Positions 36,891-46,390 of a DNA stretch of 64,000 bases are shown in pieces (positions within the stretch are counted from its first letter, which is position 1; every line of letters starts with the position of its first letter). Under the pieces are notes generated by a model. It was not told the DNA's origin and made no database searches. It was given only the letters and a program-made list of their open reading frames with translations. This DNA is from Chitinophaga terrae (ex Kim and Jung 2007). GTDB taxonomy: Bacteria > Bacteroidota > Bacteroidia > Chitinophagales > Chitinophagaceae. Where the stretch lies: the NCBI RefSeq assembly GCF_900107795.1, contig NZ_FNRL01000001.1, positions 58,544 to 122,543 of the forward strand, read 5' to 3'. A program made the translations under genes and the position numbers.

Positions 36891-39527
36891 TACTGGCTCC
36901 AATAAAGCAACCGGGAAACTCTCCAATTCTGTTAACGGGAGTTTCCCGTTTTCGCTGCTGATAATAGCTCCTGTAAAGATATTCCGCCAACGGGTAGTCA
37001 CTATTCCGCCAGGTAACTCCAGGTGGTCATGCTGGCCAAGAACCGGCAACGAAACGATTACAATACATATCTTTTCGTTTTGTTGACGGGCGTAAGCCAT
37101 TACTGTATCTTCATCTTTGCTCAACGCAACATAATCGCCTTCCCTGAATAAATCGGCATGCTGCTTTCTGAATGCTAACGTCTTGTAACATACATATAAC
37201 TTTTCCCATGCTTCCTCCCGTTTTTCATTCAATAGTTCTTTTAAGGCAATACCATCTTCTTCCACTTTCTTAACTGTAGAAAGAATATCCATCCGCTCCT
37301 TATAATCTACCGGGCGGCGATTATCAGGATCTACAAAGCTAAAGTCCCACAACTCGCATCCCTGGTAAATATCAGGCACTCCCGGGGCGGTCAGTTTAAT
37401 TAAAAACTGGGCCACAGATAATTGAGGGGCGCGTTGCTGCACCTTCTCCATAAAACATATCACACTGCTGACAAACTCATGATCCGGCGTAAATAATCCT
37501 TTGACGAAATTCAGGCAGTGCTGTTCATATTCTTCATTAGGCGTTACCCAGTCGGTATGTTCTTTTGATTCCCTCAGCGCTTTTATCGTGTAGTCGGAAA
37601 GCCGCGTTATAAAATCCTCGTTCAGTTTATCCTGACCCGGCCAGCCGGAGATAACAGATTGATAGATCAGGTATTCGTCGTTCTCTGAAGGGGCATGGTC
37701 TGTTTTCAATGAACTGTTCATGGCATGCCACAGCTGTACCTGCTGTATCCAGAGGTCGGGCAACATGGTAAGGGTATTCAGCCGCATACGCCCGTCTTCA
37801 CCGCGTTTGGTATCGTGCGTGGTAGTTGTATTCAGTGAACCCGGGAAAGCTAGCTGCCGTTGCAGGCACCAGGCATGGAACTGCGCGGGTGAACATTTTA
37901 CACCGGATGGCGAATCACCAACATCATTATGCGATAACAATGCATTGTAAACATAGAACACGGTATCCTCTACGCCTTTTGCCGTTAACGGTCCGGTGAA
38001 CTGCATTAATCGCTTCAGGAATTTCAATGCCATTTCAGGCTTTTCGGCAGCGGCCTTCCACCAGGAACAGAACAGCTCAAACTCTTCCGATAAGGCAGGG
38101 GCAAACTGTTTAGCCCTGGCAACTGCAAATTCCAGCACTTCCTGTTCCGGCGCTGATAAAGGCCAGTTTTGAGGGTATAGCCTGTATACAGGCATAGAGG
38201 CCATGATCAATCCTAACGCTTCCTTCACCTTTTGCCGGTGCGCATTTTCCGGCGCCAGTCCATACTGGAACAAGAGGCGCACAAGGTTTTCCCAGTCTGC
38301 TGCCAGTTGTGTTTGCAGTATAGCTACTTTCTTCTCCCTGACCACCCTTTCATATTTAGCCAGGGCGGGAAACTGCGTACGATAAAACCTGTCAATGGTT
38401 TCTTTGCCCAGGTGCCTGGTAAGCAGGTGGTTAACATGCGCCAGGAATTCGTATCCTGTTGTACCATCCAGGCCCCAGTTCTGCGGCAGTTCTTCTCCTT
38501 CTGCCAGTATTTTTTCAGCGATGATATAGCATTTATCGCCAAACAATTTCCTTAACCGCCCCACGTATTCGCCCGGGTCCATGAGCCCGTCTATATGATC
38601 TATCCGCAAACCCTGTATAATATCTTCTTCATATAGCTGGTGTACAAACCGGTGCCACACATCAAAAACCTGCTGATCTTCCATACGTAAAGTGATCAGG
38701 CCATTGATAGTAAAGAACCGGCGGTAGTTCAGGCGTTTGTCTGTTTCCTTCCAGTGAGTAAGAATATAATATTGCTCTTCCAGCAGAACGGCCAGGAAGT
38801 CGGGCGCTTCGTTCACCGGCTCGAGGATGGAAGATAAAGTTTGCCGGGTCTTTTTATCAGCAAACAACGCTTGTTTGTTTTGCCGCCAGCTTTCCAGGTC
38901 GGGCGACTGTTGCGCCTCCCTGCCAACCTTTCCTAACAGGTCCACAATCTCTGGCGGATGTTCTTTTGATTTATTCAGCAGGAAAGCGTAACCGGGAACA
39001 GAAAGCGGGAACTTAAGTCCGGCGGCTTCAACGCTGATCCCGTTTTCACCGGCAACCAGGCATACTTGTTTTGATTTTATTGCCTCTTCCAACGTTTCTC
39101 CCAGGAACGGGATCATCAACCGGCCATTCAATTGCGGATCGTGATGTTGCCAATCGATATCAAAGAAATTATAATAAGGGGAAGCCGGCCCTCTTTCCAA
39201 CACATCCATCAGCCAGGCATTATCCGGATGCAGGGCCATGTGGTTAGGAACGATGTCCTGTATCCAGCTCATCCCACGCTTTTTCAGCGAAGCACTGATA
39301 CGTCGCAGATCTTCCAGTGTTCCGATAGCAGGATTGATGCGGTGTAGATCCACACCATCGTACCCGTGCATACTGCCGGGAACAGCGCTGAAGATTGGCG
39401 AAGCATAAATAGTGGAGATACCCAGTTGTTCCAGGTAATCCAGGATTTCCTCCAGTTGTGCGAATGTAAACTGCTCATTGAACTGCAGGCGATAAGTACT
39501 AAGCGGGAAAAAACGATCAGTTTCCAT
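36882..39527 (-). CDS. treY: Malto-oligosyltrehalose synthase TreY (GH13)
   Basis: Converts the reducing-end alpha-1,4 bond of maltodextrins to the alpha,alpha-1,1 trehalose bond. About 881 residues. Family N-terminus FPLSTYRLQFNEQFTF, then WIQDIVPNHMALH (region I), GLRIDHIDGLMDPGEY (region II), IIAEKILAEGEELP (region III) and TTTHDTKRGED (region IV), with the usual long insertions of TreY. The ATG at 39525-39527 is chosen, 11 bp inside the end of treZ; one at 39542 is also possible. It is the last gene of the malQ-treZ-treY operon. Confidence 0.95.
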
Positions 39528-41334
39528 AAGATCCAATTTCATAAACAACAACAGACATAGGAGGTACAGCTATTTCGCCACTGGCTGGGGGCTTTGCGGG
39601 TGCTGCGTCGACCGACGAATTCAGTATCTCCCGTAACCTTCCATTATTTTCATAAACAAAAGATTGAACCTCCGAGCCCAGGTTAAATGCCAGCAATAAC
39701 CTCTCCTCTTTTGCACTTCTCTCCAGCACCAATAAAGATGATTGCTCCCTGAAATAAACCGTGGTCGCTTCTCTTGCCGTGTTCTGCAATGCAGGACGGG
39801 ATTGCCGTAGTTGTAATAATGTTTTATAAAAAGAAAGTATTGCTGCAGAAGTTTCATCCTGGATATTCCAGCTTAGTTTGCTTCCGTTGAATGTTTCCTC
39901 AGCCTGTGGATCAGGCGCTGTTCCTTCGTGCGCAAACTCCTGCTGCCTTCCTTCTTTTACCGCTTTCACCAGGTCAGGATCTGAGTGGGAAGTAAAGAAC
40001 CGGAAAGGATTTTTTTCTCCATATTCTTCTCCCATAAATAACAGTGGAATAAAAGGAGATAAAATTACGGCTGCAGCCGCCAGCTTCAGTGCAGCTACTG
40101 GCAGGTTAGCAGATAAGCGATCACCCAACAGGCGGTTGCCTACCTGGTCGTGGTTTTGGGAGAAAACAACAAATTGATGGAAAGGCAGGCCTTCGGGCTT
40201 TTTTCCGAACCGCCGCTTGCGATGAACGGAATATTGACCGGTATAAACGTATACATCACTAAAAGACCGGGCCAGCGCTTCCAGGCTGCCAAAATCCTCG
40301 TAATACCCTTGTTGTTCACCCGTCAGCAAGGCATGCAGTGCATGATGGAACTCATCTACCCATTGCCCGTCAAGACCATATCCGCCCTGCAGCGGCGGGC
40401 TTACATACCTCGGATCATTCAAATCAATTTCCCCTATGAGCAATTTCCTCCTTCCACACCTGGTTTCCAGGTCTCTTACCGCTGTTGCCAACTCTGCGGT
40501 GAAATGCACTGCACTGCTATCGAAATACGCATGCACTGCGTCCATGCGCAGGGCGTCTATATGAAACTCGTCCAGCCATCTTAAGGCATTCTGGATAAAG
40601 AATCCCCGAACAGCATCACAATATGGTCCGTCGAAATTAATAGCATCGCCCCAGGGTGTTTTATATTTATCTGTGAAGTAAGGTCCGAAGTCGCGCAGGT
40701 AATTCCCTTCAGGGCCCAGGTGATTGTATACCACGTCCAGGATCACGCCTAACCCGGCTTTGTGAGCCGCATTCACCAATGCTTTCAGGTCGTCGGGCGT
40801 TCCGTAACTGTTCTGCACGGCAAAGGGAAACACGCCGTCGTAACCCCAGTTCCTGTTGCCGGGAAATTGCGCTACCGGCATCAGTTCAATAGCTGTTATT
40901 CCCAGGTCTTTCAGGTAGGGAAGCCGTTGCCTGATACCATCAAAAGTTCCTTCGGGCGAAAAAGTACCTGTATGTAATTCGTAAATGACCAGTTTTTCGG
41001 GAGCTATCCCTTTCCAGTCATGATCCGTAAAAGTGAAGTTGGATGCGGCAATAAATGAAGGACCGTGTACGCCTTCCGGTTGCCAGTATGAAGCAGGATC
41101 GGGACGTCGCAGGTCTTCATCCAATATGTACCAATAAGGGGTACCGGGTTGTATATCTGTTACCTTCGCTTCCCAATACCCGTGTCCTGTTGCATTCATC
41201 GGTATATCGTTGTCCCCTAAACGAAGTGCAACAACCTGGCGAAAAGGCGCCCATACACGGAAAACAGTGGTTCCGTCCGGCTGCCTGGTTACCCCGGCAT
41301 TTAGATAGTTTATCGGTTGTATAGTAGTGTCCAT
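39517..41334 (-). CDS. treZ: Malto-oligosyltrehalose trehalohydrolase TreZ (GH13)
   Basis: Releases trehalose from the maltooligosyl-trehalose made by TreY. 605 residues: N-terminal CBM48-like domain (TTVFRVWAPFRQVVALRL), GH13 barrel with GVILDVVYNHLGPEG, HIDALRMDAVHAYFD (nucleophile Asp), LIGEIDLNDPR (acid Glu) and FSQNHDQVGNR, and a C-terminal beta domain. The start overlaps the end of malQ by 25 bp and the end overlaps treY, so the operon is tightly coupled. Confidence 0.95.
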   Translation of the reverse strand: MDTTIQPINYLNAGVTRQPDGTTVFRVWAPFRQVVALRLGDNDIPMNATGHGYWEAKVTDIQPGTPYWYILDEDLRRPDPASYWQPEGVHGPSFIAASNFTFTDHDWKGIAPEKLVIYELHTGTFSPEGTFDGIRQRLPYLKDLGITAIELMPVAQFPGNRNWGYDGVFPFAVQNSYGTPDDLKALVNAAHKAGLGVILDVVYNHLGPEGNYLRDFGPYFTDKYKTPWGDAINFDGPYCDAVRGFFIQNALRWLDEFHIDALRMDAVHAYFDSSAVHFTAELATAVRDLETRCGRRKLLIGEIDLNDPRYVSPPLQGGYGLDGQWVDEFHHALHALLTGEQQGYYEDFGSLEALARSFSDVYVYTGQYSVHRKRRFGKKPEGLPFHQFVVFSQNHDQVGNRLLGDRLSANLPVAALKLAAAAVILSPFIPLLFMGEEYGEKNPFRFFTSHSDPDLVKAVKEGRQQEFAHEGTAPDPQAEETFNGSKLSWNIQDETSAAILSFYKTLLQLRQSRPALQNTAREATTVYFREQSSLLVLERSAKEERLLLAFNLGSEVQSFVYENNGRLREILNSSVDAAPAKPPASGEIAVPPMSVVVYEIGSYGN

Positions 41335-42803
41335 TTTTTTAATCTCTTCATTCTCTTTTTATCAAATGCCCCGGGTAACATTCTCCAGCTCCAATGTTGT
41401 CCTGCTCCTGCGGGCGTATTCATACGGGAAGCGGAGCCCAGGCCCAGCACATCCTGCATCGGCATAATTACATTGTCTGCAACGCTGGCGTAGAGCATCT
41501 TTCCAAGCAGGAGGTGTACTTTTTTCCCAACGGGTTTCACCCCGGCGTATTGCCGGAGGTTTTGCTTGGCGTTCATCCCGGCTTCTTCTTTCCACCAGCC
41601 TTTGGTAGTATTGTTATCATGCGTTCCTGTATAGGCATAACAATGCCTGGGATATTGATGAGGAATATGCGGGGATTCGGGCATATCATCGCCAAATGCA
41701 AACTGCAATACTTTCATTCCCGGCAGGGAAAATTCATCACGCAGGTCCAGCACCGGCTGGTCAATATCTCCAAGATCTTCCGCCACGAAGGGGTTTGATG
41801 GAAATGCATCTTTCATTGCTTTCAGCAAACTACCGCCGGGTCCGGGCTGCCAGGTACCTTCTTTTGCAGTAGGTTTGTCGGCAGGAATATTCCAGTATGC
41901 AGAAAAAGCCCGGAAATGATCCAGGCGCAGCAGGTCGAACCAGTGCATATTCCGTTTAATGCGCTTCAGCCACCATTCATAATTGGCAGCCTTCATCGCT
42001 TCCCAGTTATATACAGGCATATTCCAACGCTGCCCTTCCGCATTAAAATAGTCCGGCGGTACACCTGCAACAAAAGTCATGGCGCCTTTGGTGTCGAGAT
42101 GGAACATCTCCTGTTCACTCCATACATCTGATGCGGTGTGACTGATATAAAACGGAAGATCGCCCAGCAATTGAATGCCTAATTGCTGGCAGTATTTTTT
42201 TAGAGAGGTCCATTGCCGGTCAAAGATAAACTGCCACCATTGCTCTTTCCGGGCAATGACGGCATGGTTGCCTGTCAGCTTCGCCGTTTTTTTGCGATCA
42301 GCTGCCGACCACTCCCACCAGGGTTTCCCTCCATATTTAACTGTAAGCGCTTTATGGGTTACATAATCCTGCAGCCAATCGCTTTCCTGTTTGCAAAATG
42401 TTTCGAAAGCTTCCTGCAATTCGGGGAACGACCTCCTGGTATATGTCTGCCAGGCGGTTTCCAGCATGGCGATCTTATGCCTTGCCGCAATATCAAAATC
42501 CACCCGGCTTGTAGAAGGGTGTTTGTATTGATCTAAGGTTTTCTCATCGAGCAGGCCGTCTTTTGCCAACAACTCCGGGCTGATCAGCAGTATATTTCCA
42601 GCCATTGCCGACAGCGCGCTGTACGGTGAGGCATTGGACGGATCTATCGGGTTAACAGGTAACATCTGCCAGATGCGCTGTCCACTTTTGTGCAGCTTCC
42701 TTGCAAATGCATAAGCTGCTGGTCCTATATCTCCCATTGCGAAAGGTCCGGGCAGGGAAGTTATATGCAAAAGTATACCTGCTTTCCTGGTAGCTAGCGA
42801 CAT
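41310..42803 (-). CDS. malQ: 4-alpha-glucanotransferase MalQ (GH77)
   Basis: Disproportionates maltodextrins, making the longer chains TreY prefers. 497 residues, a short GH77 form without N-terminal extension. Key sequences: RKAGILLHITSLPGPFAMGD at the start, WQMLPVNPID, LLRLDHFRAFSAYWNIPA (nucleophile Asp), VAEDLGDI (acid Glu) and YTGTHDNNTTKGWW. It lies 22 bp after the receiver-like gene and overlaps treZ by 25 bp. Confidence 0.95.
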   Translation of the reverse strand: MSLATRKAGILLHITSLPGPFAMGDIGPAAYAFARKLHKSGQRIWQMLPVNPIDPSNASPYSALSAMAGNILLISPELLAKDGLLDEKTLDQYKHPSTSRVDFDIAARHKIAMLETAWQTYTRRSFPELQEAFETFCKQESDWLQDYVTHKALTVKYGGKPWWEWSAADRKKTAKLTGNHAVIARKEQWWQFIFDRQWTSLKKYCQQLGIQLLGDLPFYISHTASDVWSEQEMFHLDTKGAMTFVAGVPPDYFNAEGQRWNMPVYNWEAMKAANYEWWLKRIKRNMHWFDLLRLDHFRAFSAYWNIPADKPTAKEGTWQPGPGGSLLKAMKDAFPSNPFVAEDLGDIDQPVLDLRDEFSLPGMKVLQFAFGDDMPESPHIPHQYPRHCYAYTGTHDNNTTKGWWKEEAGMNAKQNLRQYAGVKPVGKKVHLLLGKMLYASVADNVIMPMQDVLGLGSASRMNTPAGAGQHWSWRMLPGAFDKKRMKRLKKWTLLYNR

Positions 42804-42825
42804 ACGGTGGATTTAGCAGTTGGTA

Positions 42826-43302
42826 TCAGGCAGATAAACGATGAGGCGCCTTTGGTACAGGTTGCTGATGACGAAGCATCAGGGTCATTGTATCAGTTTC
42901 CTGTGGAGCATAGCTCTTCGTGAAGAGCGCAGACAATGCATCTCTTAATAAATAAATGTCCGGCTGCTTGCGAAGACTGTCTGTAAAGCCCGCCCCTTTC
43001 AGGTCTAGCGACGATACTTTACTGTTAGCATCTGCAAAATAGATAACGGGTACATTGGCCAGTCGTTTCGCCTGGCGTATAATCCTAATAAATTGCGCAG
43101 CAGCGTCAACGGGCATGGAAGAACTTATAAAAATGTAGTTGGGAGTAAAATCAGTTTTTTCCTGAAGGTATTCCAATGCATTTTTAAGGTTATCATGGCA
43201 CACACAGGCACGGCTAACATTCAAAAGGTCTAAAGACAAATAAAATTGAATGCGTTGATCAGGCTTTTCATCAATTAGTAAGCTGGTAATCCGATTGTTC
43301 AT
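42826..43302 (-). CDS. Receiver-like protein lacking the phospho-acceptor Asp
   Basis: A 158-residue single-domain protein with a CheY-like layout. The acidic pair D11-E12 is present (SLLIDEKPDQRIQF), but the sequence normally read as PDLIFLDxxMP is PNYIFISSSMP, so the phosphorylated Asp is Ser60. PVIYFADAN and GAGFTDSLRKQ follow as the later receiver elements. It has no output domain. The start at ATG 43302 is used; the upstream extension is not receiver-like. It is 22 bp before malQ, so it leads the trehalose operon and may regulate it by protein contact. Confidence 0.65.
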   Translation of the reverse strand: MNNRITSLLIDEKPDQRIQFYLSLDLLNVSRACVCHDNLKNALEYLQEKTDFTPNYIFISSSMPVDAAAQFIRIIRQAKRLANVPVIYFADANSKVSSLDLKGAGFTDSLRKQPDIYLLRDALSALFTKSYAPQETDTMTLMLRHQQPVPKAPHRLSA

Positions 43303-43328
43303 ACGACAAAAATGTTGGGATTTCACTA

Positions 43329-43342
43329 GATATCTAGATATC
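43329..43342. promoter_or_regulatory. Palindrome upstream of the trehalose operon
   Basis: GATATCTAGATATC is a perfect 14-bp palindrome, 27 bp before the first start codon of the operon. It could be an operator. No regulator is assigned. Confidence 0.3.
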
Positions 43343-43555
43343 AATAGCAAAACAAACCAAGTGCCGGATAAAGATATGATAACATGAATCCCTTTACTGT
43401 GGCTGATTTCGTAATGTTTTTATTTTTTCTTAAAAAAGAATTCAATAAAACAGGCGTGTAAAAATGCAGCAGTGTGGAAATTAATGGAGAAGCTAATCCG
43501 CAGTGTGGAAGCGTTTTGCCGGCTTCATCCGAAGTTATTTTGGGGCTAAAAAGAA

Positions 43556-43578
43556 GACCGGGAAATATGTTCCCGGTC
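43556..43578 (-). terminator. Terminator of the DUF2461 gene
   Basis: GACCGGGAA and TTCCCGGTC form a perfect 9-bp stem with a 5-base loop, followed on the minus strand by TTCTTTTT. It begins 4 bp after the stop codon. Confidence 0.88.
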
Positions 43579-43582
43579 CTAA

Positions 43583-44278
43583 CTATAATCCGTTAGCGTC
43601 GGAAGACAAGACTTCACTCATATAATCAAAGAAAGGCCGCATAGCTGCAAAGGCTTTACCGGCTTCCTTCCTGAACTGGGGCGACAATACCTCTTCATCG
43701 GTAAAACGGCGGATAAGGAGGTATTGTTTATGACGCAGCAGGTCTGCCGCTTCATGGGCGGCATCGTAGCCGCGCGGTATTTTTTTTAGCTGCTCGCCTT
43801 CGAGTGATCCGAAAGTGGATTTAAACAACTTGCTGTTGATGATTTTTTTTATGGGAGATGGATCAAAGGAGATATCGTCGCGCACCTTTTTCAGGTCGTC
43901 TGCCGACGGCCCCCAGAACCCGCCTCCGATGAAGCTGTTACCTTGTTCAATGTGAAAATAGTACCCGCCCCGGCGAGATGAAGTGGCTCGTTTAAAGCTG
44001 CCGCTCCAATGAGTTTTGTACGGCGTTTTATCTGCAGAAAAACGGGTATCGCGATAGATGCGGAAAAGACTTTGTTTGCCGGAAGCGGTTTCTATGACGT
44101 CATGGGCTGAAAGATCTTCCAATAACGCATCTGCAAATATTTCAATTTGTTTCAGCTCCCGCAGGTAATCGTCTTTATGCTCATTGAACCATTCCCGGTT
44201 GTTATGTTTCTTTAACGCGCCTAAAAAATCAAAACTCGACTTTTGTATACCTATCCCGCCTGTTGTTTTCTTAGCCAT
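43583..44278 (-). CDS. DUF2461 family protein
   Basis: A 231-residue soluble protein of the DUF2461/TIGR02453 family. Recognisable elements are FLGALKKHNNREWFNEHKDD at the start, FRIYRDTRFSADKTPYKTHW in the middle, and GGYYFHIEQGNSFIGGGFWG. The function of the family is not established. It stands alone with its own terminator and a -7 box 38 bp upstream, divergent from the ECF sigma gene of locus 2. Confidence 0.88.
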   Translation of the reverse strand: MAKKTTGGIGIQKSSFDFLGALKKHNNREWFNEHKDDYLRELKQIEIFADALLEDLSAHDVIETASGKQSLFRIYRDTRFSADKTPYKTHWSGSFKRATSSRRGGYYFHIEQGNSFIGGGFWGPSADDLKKVRDDISFDPSPIKKIINSKLFKSTFGSLEGEQLKKIPRGYDAAHEAADLLRHKQYLLIRRFTDEEVLSPQFRKEAGKAFAAMRPFFDYMSEVLSSDANGL

Positions 44279-44315
44279 TTAGAAGATATTTTTTGAGGAT
44301 AAAAAATGAATGATG

Positions 44316-44323
44316 CAAATGTA
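44316..44323 (-). promoter_or_regulatory. Promoter -7 box of the DUF2461 gene
   Basis: On the minus strand TACATTTG matches TAnnTTTG, 37 bp before the ATG. No TTG at -33. On the plus strand CACCTTTG at 44334-44341 is a 7 of 8 match facing the sigma gene. Confidence 0.35.
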
Positions 44324-44434
44324 AAATAAATTTCACCTTTGCCCGGCCCCGGGGCTAACCGTTACCGGTTTTGCGGGATTCGCGAAAAAAACGCTAATTT
44401 GGCCCTGAGGCTTTACCGCAGGTATATTACGTTT

Positions 44435-45001
44435 ATGAGGGATTATAACGCGATCAGCGATGCAGCATTGCTACCTTTAATTAAGGAAGGTGAAGTTCAG
44501 GCGTTTAATGAGTTGTACACCCGTTATTTCAGGATGTTGTACTCGTATGCCTGGAATATCCTGGATAATGAGGAAGAATGCAGTGATGCCGTGCAGGAGA
44601 TATTCGTATGGCTGTGGGAAAACCGCGGCACCCTGCAGGTTACCACTACTATTAAAGGCTACCTGATGGCAGCCGTTAAATACCGCCTTGCCCGCATTAT
44701 ACAAACTTCCCGCCGCCGTGCGGCCATCCTGGCGGCCAATGTAACTTTACCTGCCGTTACTAATATTGAAGAAGATATTGAAGCAAAAGAACTGAAGAGA
44801 GTGATCACCGCTTTCTCTGAAACTTTGCCTCAACGCGCCCGGGAAATTTTCCAACTTAGCCGGGTACAACATCTTAGCAACAAGGAAATTGCCGCCCAGA
44901 TGGGCATCTCCGAGAAAACAGTGGAAAACCAGATCACTATTGCACTGAAAAAACTCCGGTCGGACCTGAACAAAAAAATGCTTTCTTTCCTCCTGCTGTA
45001 A
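44435..45001 (+). CDS. ECF RNA polymerase sigma-70 factor
   Basis: A 188-residue ECF sigma factor heading locus 2. Region 2: AFNELYTRYFRMLYSYAWNI, ECSDAVQEIFVWLWENRG. Region 4: REIFQLSRVQHLSNKEIAAQ and SEKTVENQITIALKKLRSDL. The ATG at 44435 is chosen; the open frame extends upstream but into sequence unlike sigma factors. The FecR gene follows after 76 bp. It should activate the SusCD-GH16 genes when FecR is triggered by the STN domain of the transporter. Confidence 0.93.
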   Translation: MRDYNAISDAALLPLIKEGEVQAFNELYTRYFRMLYSYAWNILDNEEECSDAVQEIFVWLWENRGTLQVTTTIKGYLMAAVKYRLARIIQTSRRRAAILAANVTLPAVTNIEEDIEAKELKRVITAFSETLPQRAREIFQLSRVQHLSNKEIAAQMGISEKTVENQITIALKKLRSDLNKKMLSFLLL

Positions 45002-45077
45002 AATTTTTTCTTCCCTTTTGGGGGGAAGCCTCTTTTTATGTCCCTTAATTAGTGAACAAGTACTTAACAGGCGTTAC

Positions 45078-46193
45078 ATGGATCAATCACGCATTGCAGA
45101 AATTATAGATCGAATAGCGAATAATACCGCTACAGATGAGGATCTGGCGGTTTACAACGCCTGGTGCAATGCACAACAGAAAGGCAAACCCGGGTTAGGC
45201 GACCTGTCGGCCAGGGAAACGCTGGTACTGGAAAGGGTCCATCAACAGGCAGGCATCTCCCGGGGCCGGGTATTCCCTTGGCGCATGGCTGCGGCAGCCG
45301 CCCTGGCAGGCATCCTCGCAGGAGGGTATTTCTGGTCCAGGCAGGGTAACAAGCCAAAGGAGCCCTTGGCTGTTTCCATACCTGCGAAACAAAACGACGT
45401 AGCAGCGGGTAAAAACACCGCCACCCTCATCCTGGCCAACGGGAAGAAAATAATACTTTCGGGCGCCCAGGCGGGGAAGCTCACCAGCCAGGCTGGCGCT
45501 GAAGTGACCAAAACCGCAGACGGTTCACTGGCCTACCACTCTGTCAGCAACCCGGCAACCGTAGAGTATAATACGCTAACCACCGCGCGGGGAGAACAAT
45601 ACCAGATCACGTTGTCTGACGGCACAAAGGTATGGCTGAACGCTGCCACCAGTTTAACTTTTCCCGCATCGTTCGCCCAACTGGCTGAACGAACCGTGGA
45701 AGTCCAGGGAGAAGCCTACTTTGAAGTAGCCAGCGATCCTGCACATCCTTTCAGGGTAAAAACCGGCAAACAGCAGGTACAGGTATTAGGCACCAGCTTT
45801 AATGTGAATAACTATGCAGACGAACCGCTGGTCAGGACTACCCTGCTGGAAGGCGCTGTAAAGATCAATAACGCACAGGTGCTGAAGCCTGGACAACAAG
45901 CCATCAGCGCTCCGAACGGAGCATTAAAAATTGTGAACGTCGATACCAATGGCGCCATCGCCTGGAAAAACGGGTACTTTGAATTCAAAGACGAGAACAT
46001 TTATGATGTAATGCGGAAAATAGCCCGCTGGTACAACGTGGAAATCATTTATGAGGGCGATATCCCTACAGATGAAATGGAAGGAACCATCTCCCGTTAT
46101 GAAAACGTATCAAAAGTATTGGGAACAATTGAAAAAGCAGGAATATTAAAATTCAGGATAACCGGAAAGAAAATTTATGTAAGCAAGTACTAA
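45078..46193 (+). CDS. FecR-family anti-sigma factor
   Basis: A 371-residue anti-sigma regulator. Cytoplasmic N-terminus (IAEIIDRIANNTATDEDLAV), transmembrane helix near 73-92 (MAAAAALAGILAGGYFW), FecR domain (RTVEVQGEAYFEVASDPAHP) and C-terminal DUF4974 (FKDENIYDVMRKIARWYNVE). The ATG at 45078 is used. It precedes the STN-type SusC, the partner expected to signal to it. Confidence 0.93.
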   Translation: MDQSRIAEIIDRIANNTATDEDLAVYNAWCNAQQKGKPGLGDLSARETLVLERVHQQAGISRGRVFPWRMAAAAALAGILAGGYFWSRQGNKPKEPLAVSIPAKQNDVAAGKNTATLILANGKKIILSGAQAGKLTSQAGAEVTKTADGSLAYHSVSNPATVEYNTLTTARGEQYQITLSDGTKVWLNAATSLTFPASFAQLAERTVEVQGEAYFEVASDPAHPFRVKTGKQQVQVLGTSFNVNNYADEPLVRTTLLEGAVKINNAQVLKPGQQAISAPNGALKIVNVDTNGAIAWKNGYFEFKDENIYDVMRKIARWYNVEIIYEGDIPTDEMEGTISRYENVSKVLGTIEKAGILKFRITGKKIYVSKY

Positions 46194-46390
46194 GCAAAAC
46201 AGTGAACAATAACTACAGTGAACATTTAAAGCCACGCCAATGAAGTAAAAACGCCAACGACAAAATTCTCCTTACAAAAAACGTGAAAGTGAGGAAGCAC
46301 TTCCACGTCGGTAGTAAGGTTTCAATCAAAATCAAATTTTTCGCGCACCGAAAAACTAACATCGAATTTAAAACCAAACCTCGTAAAGGT

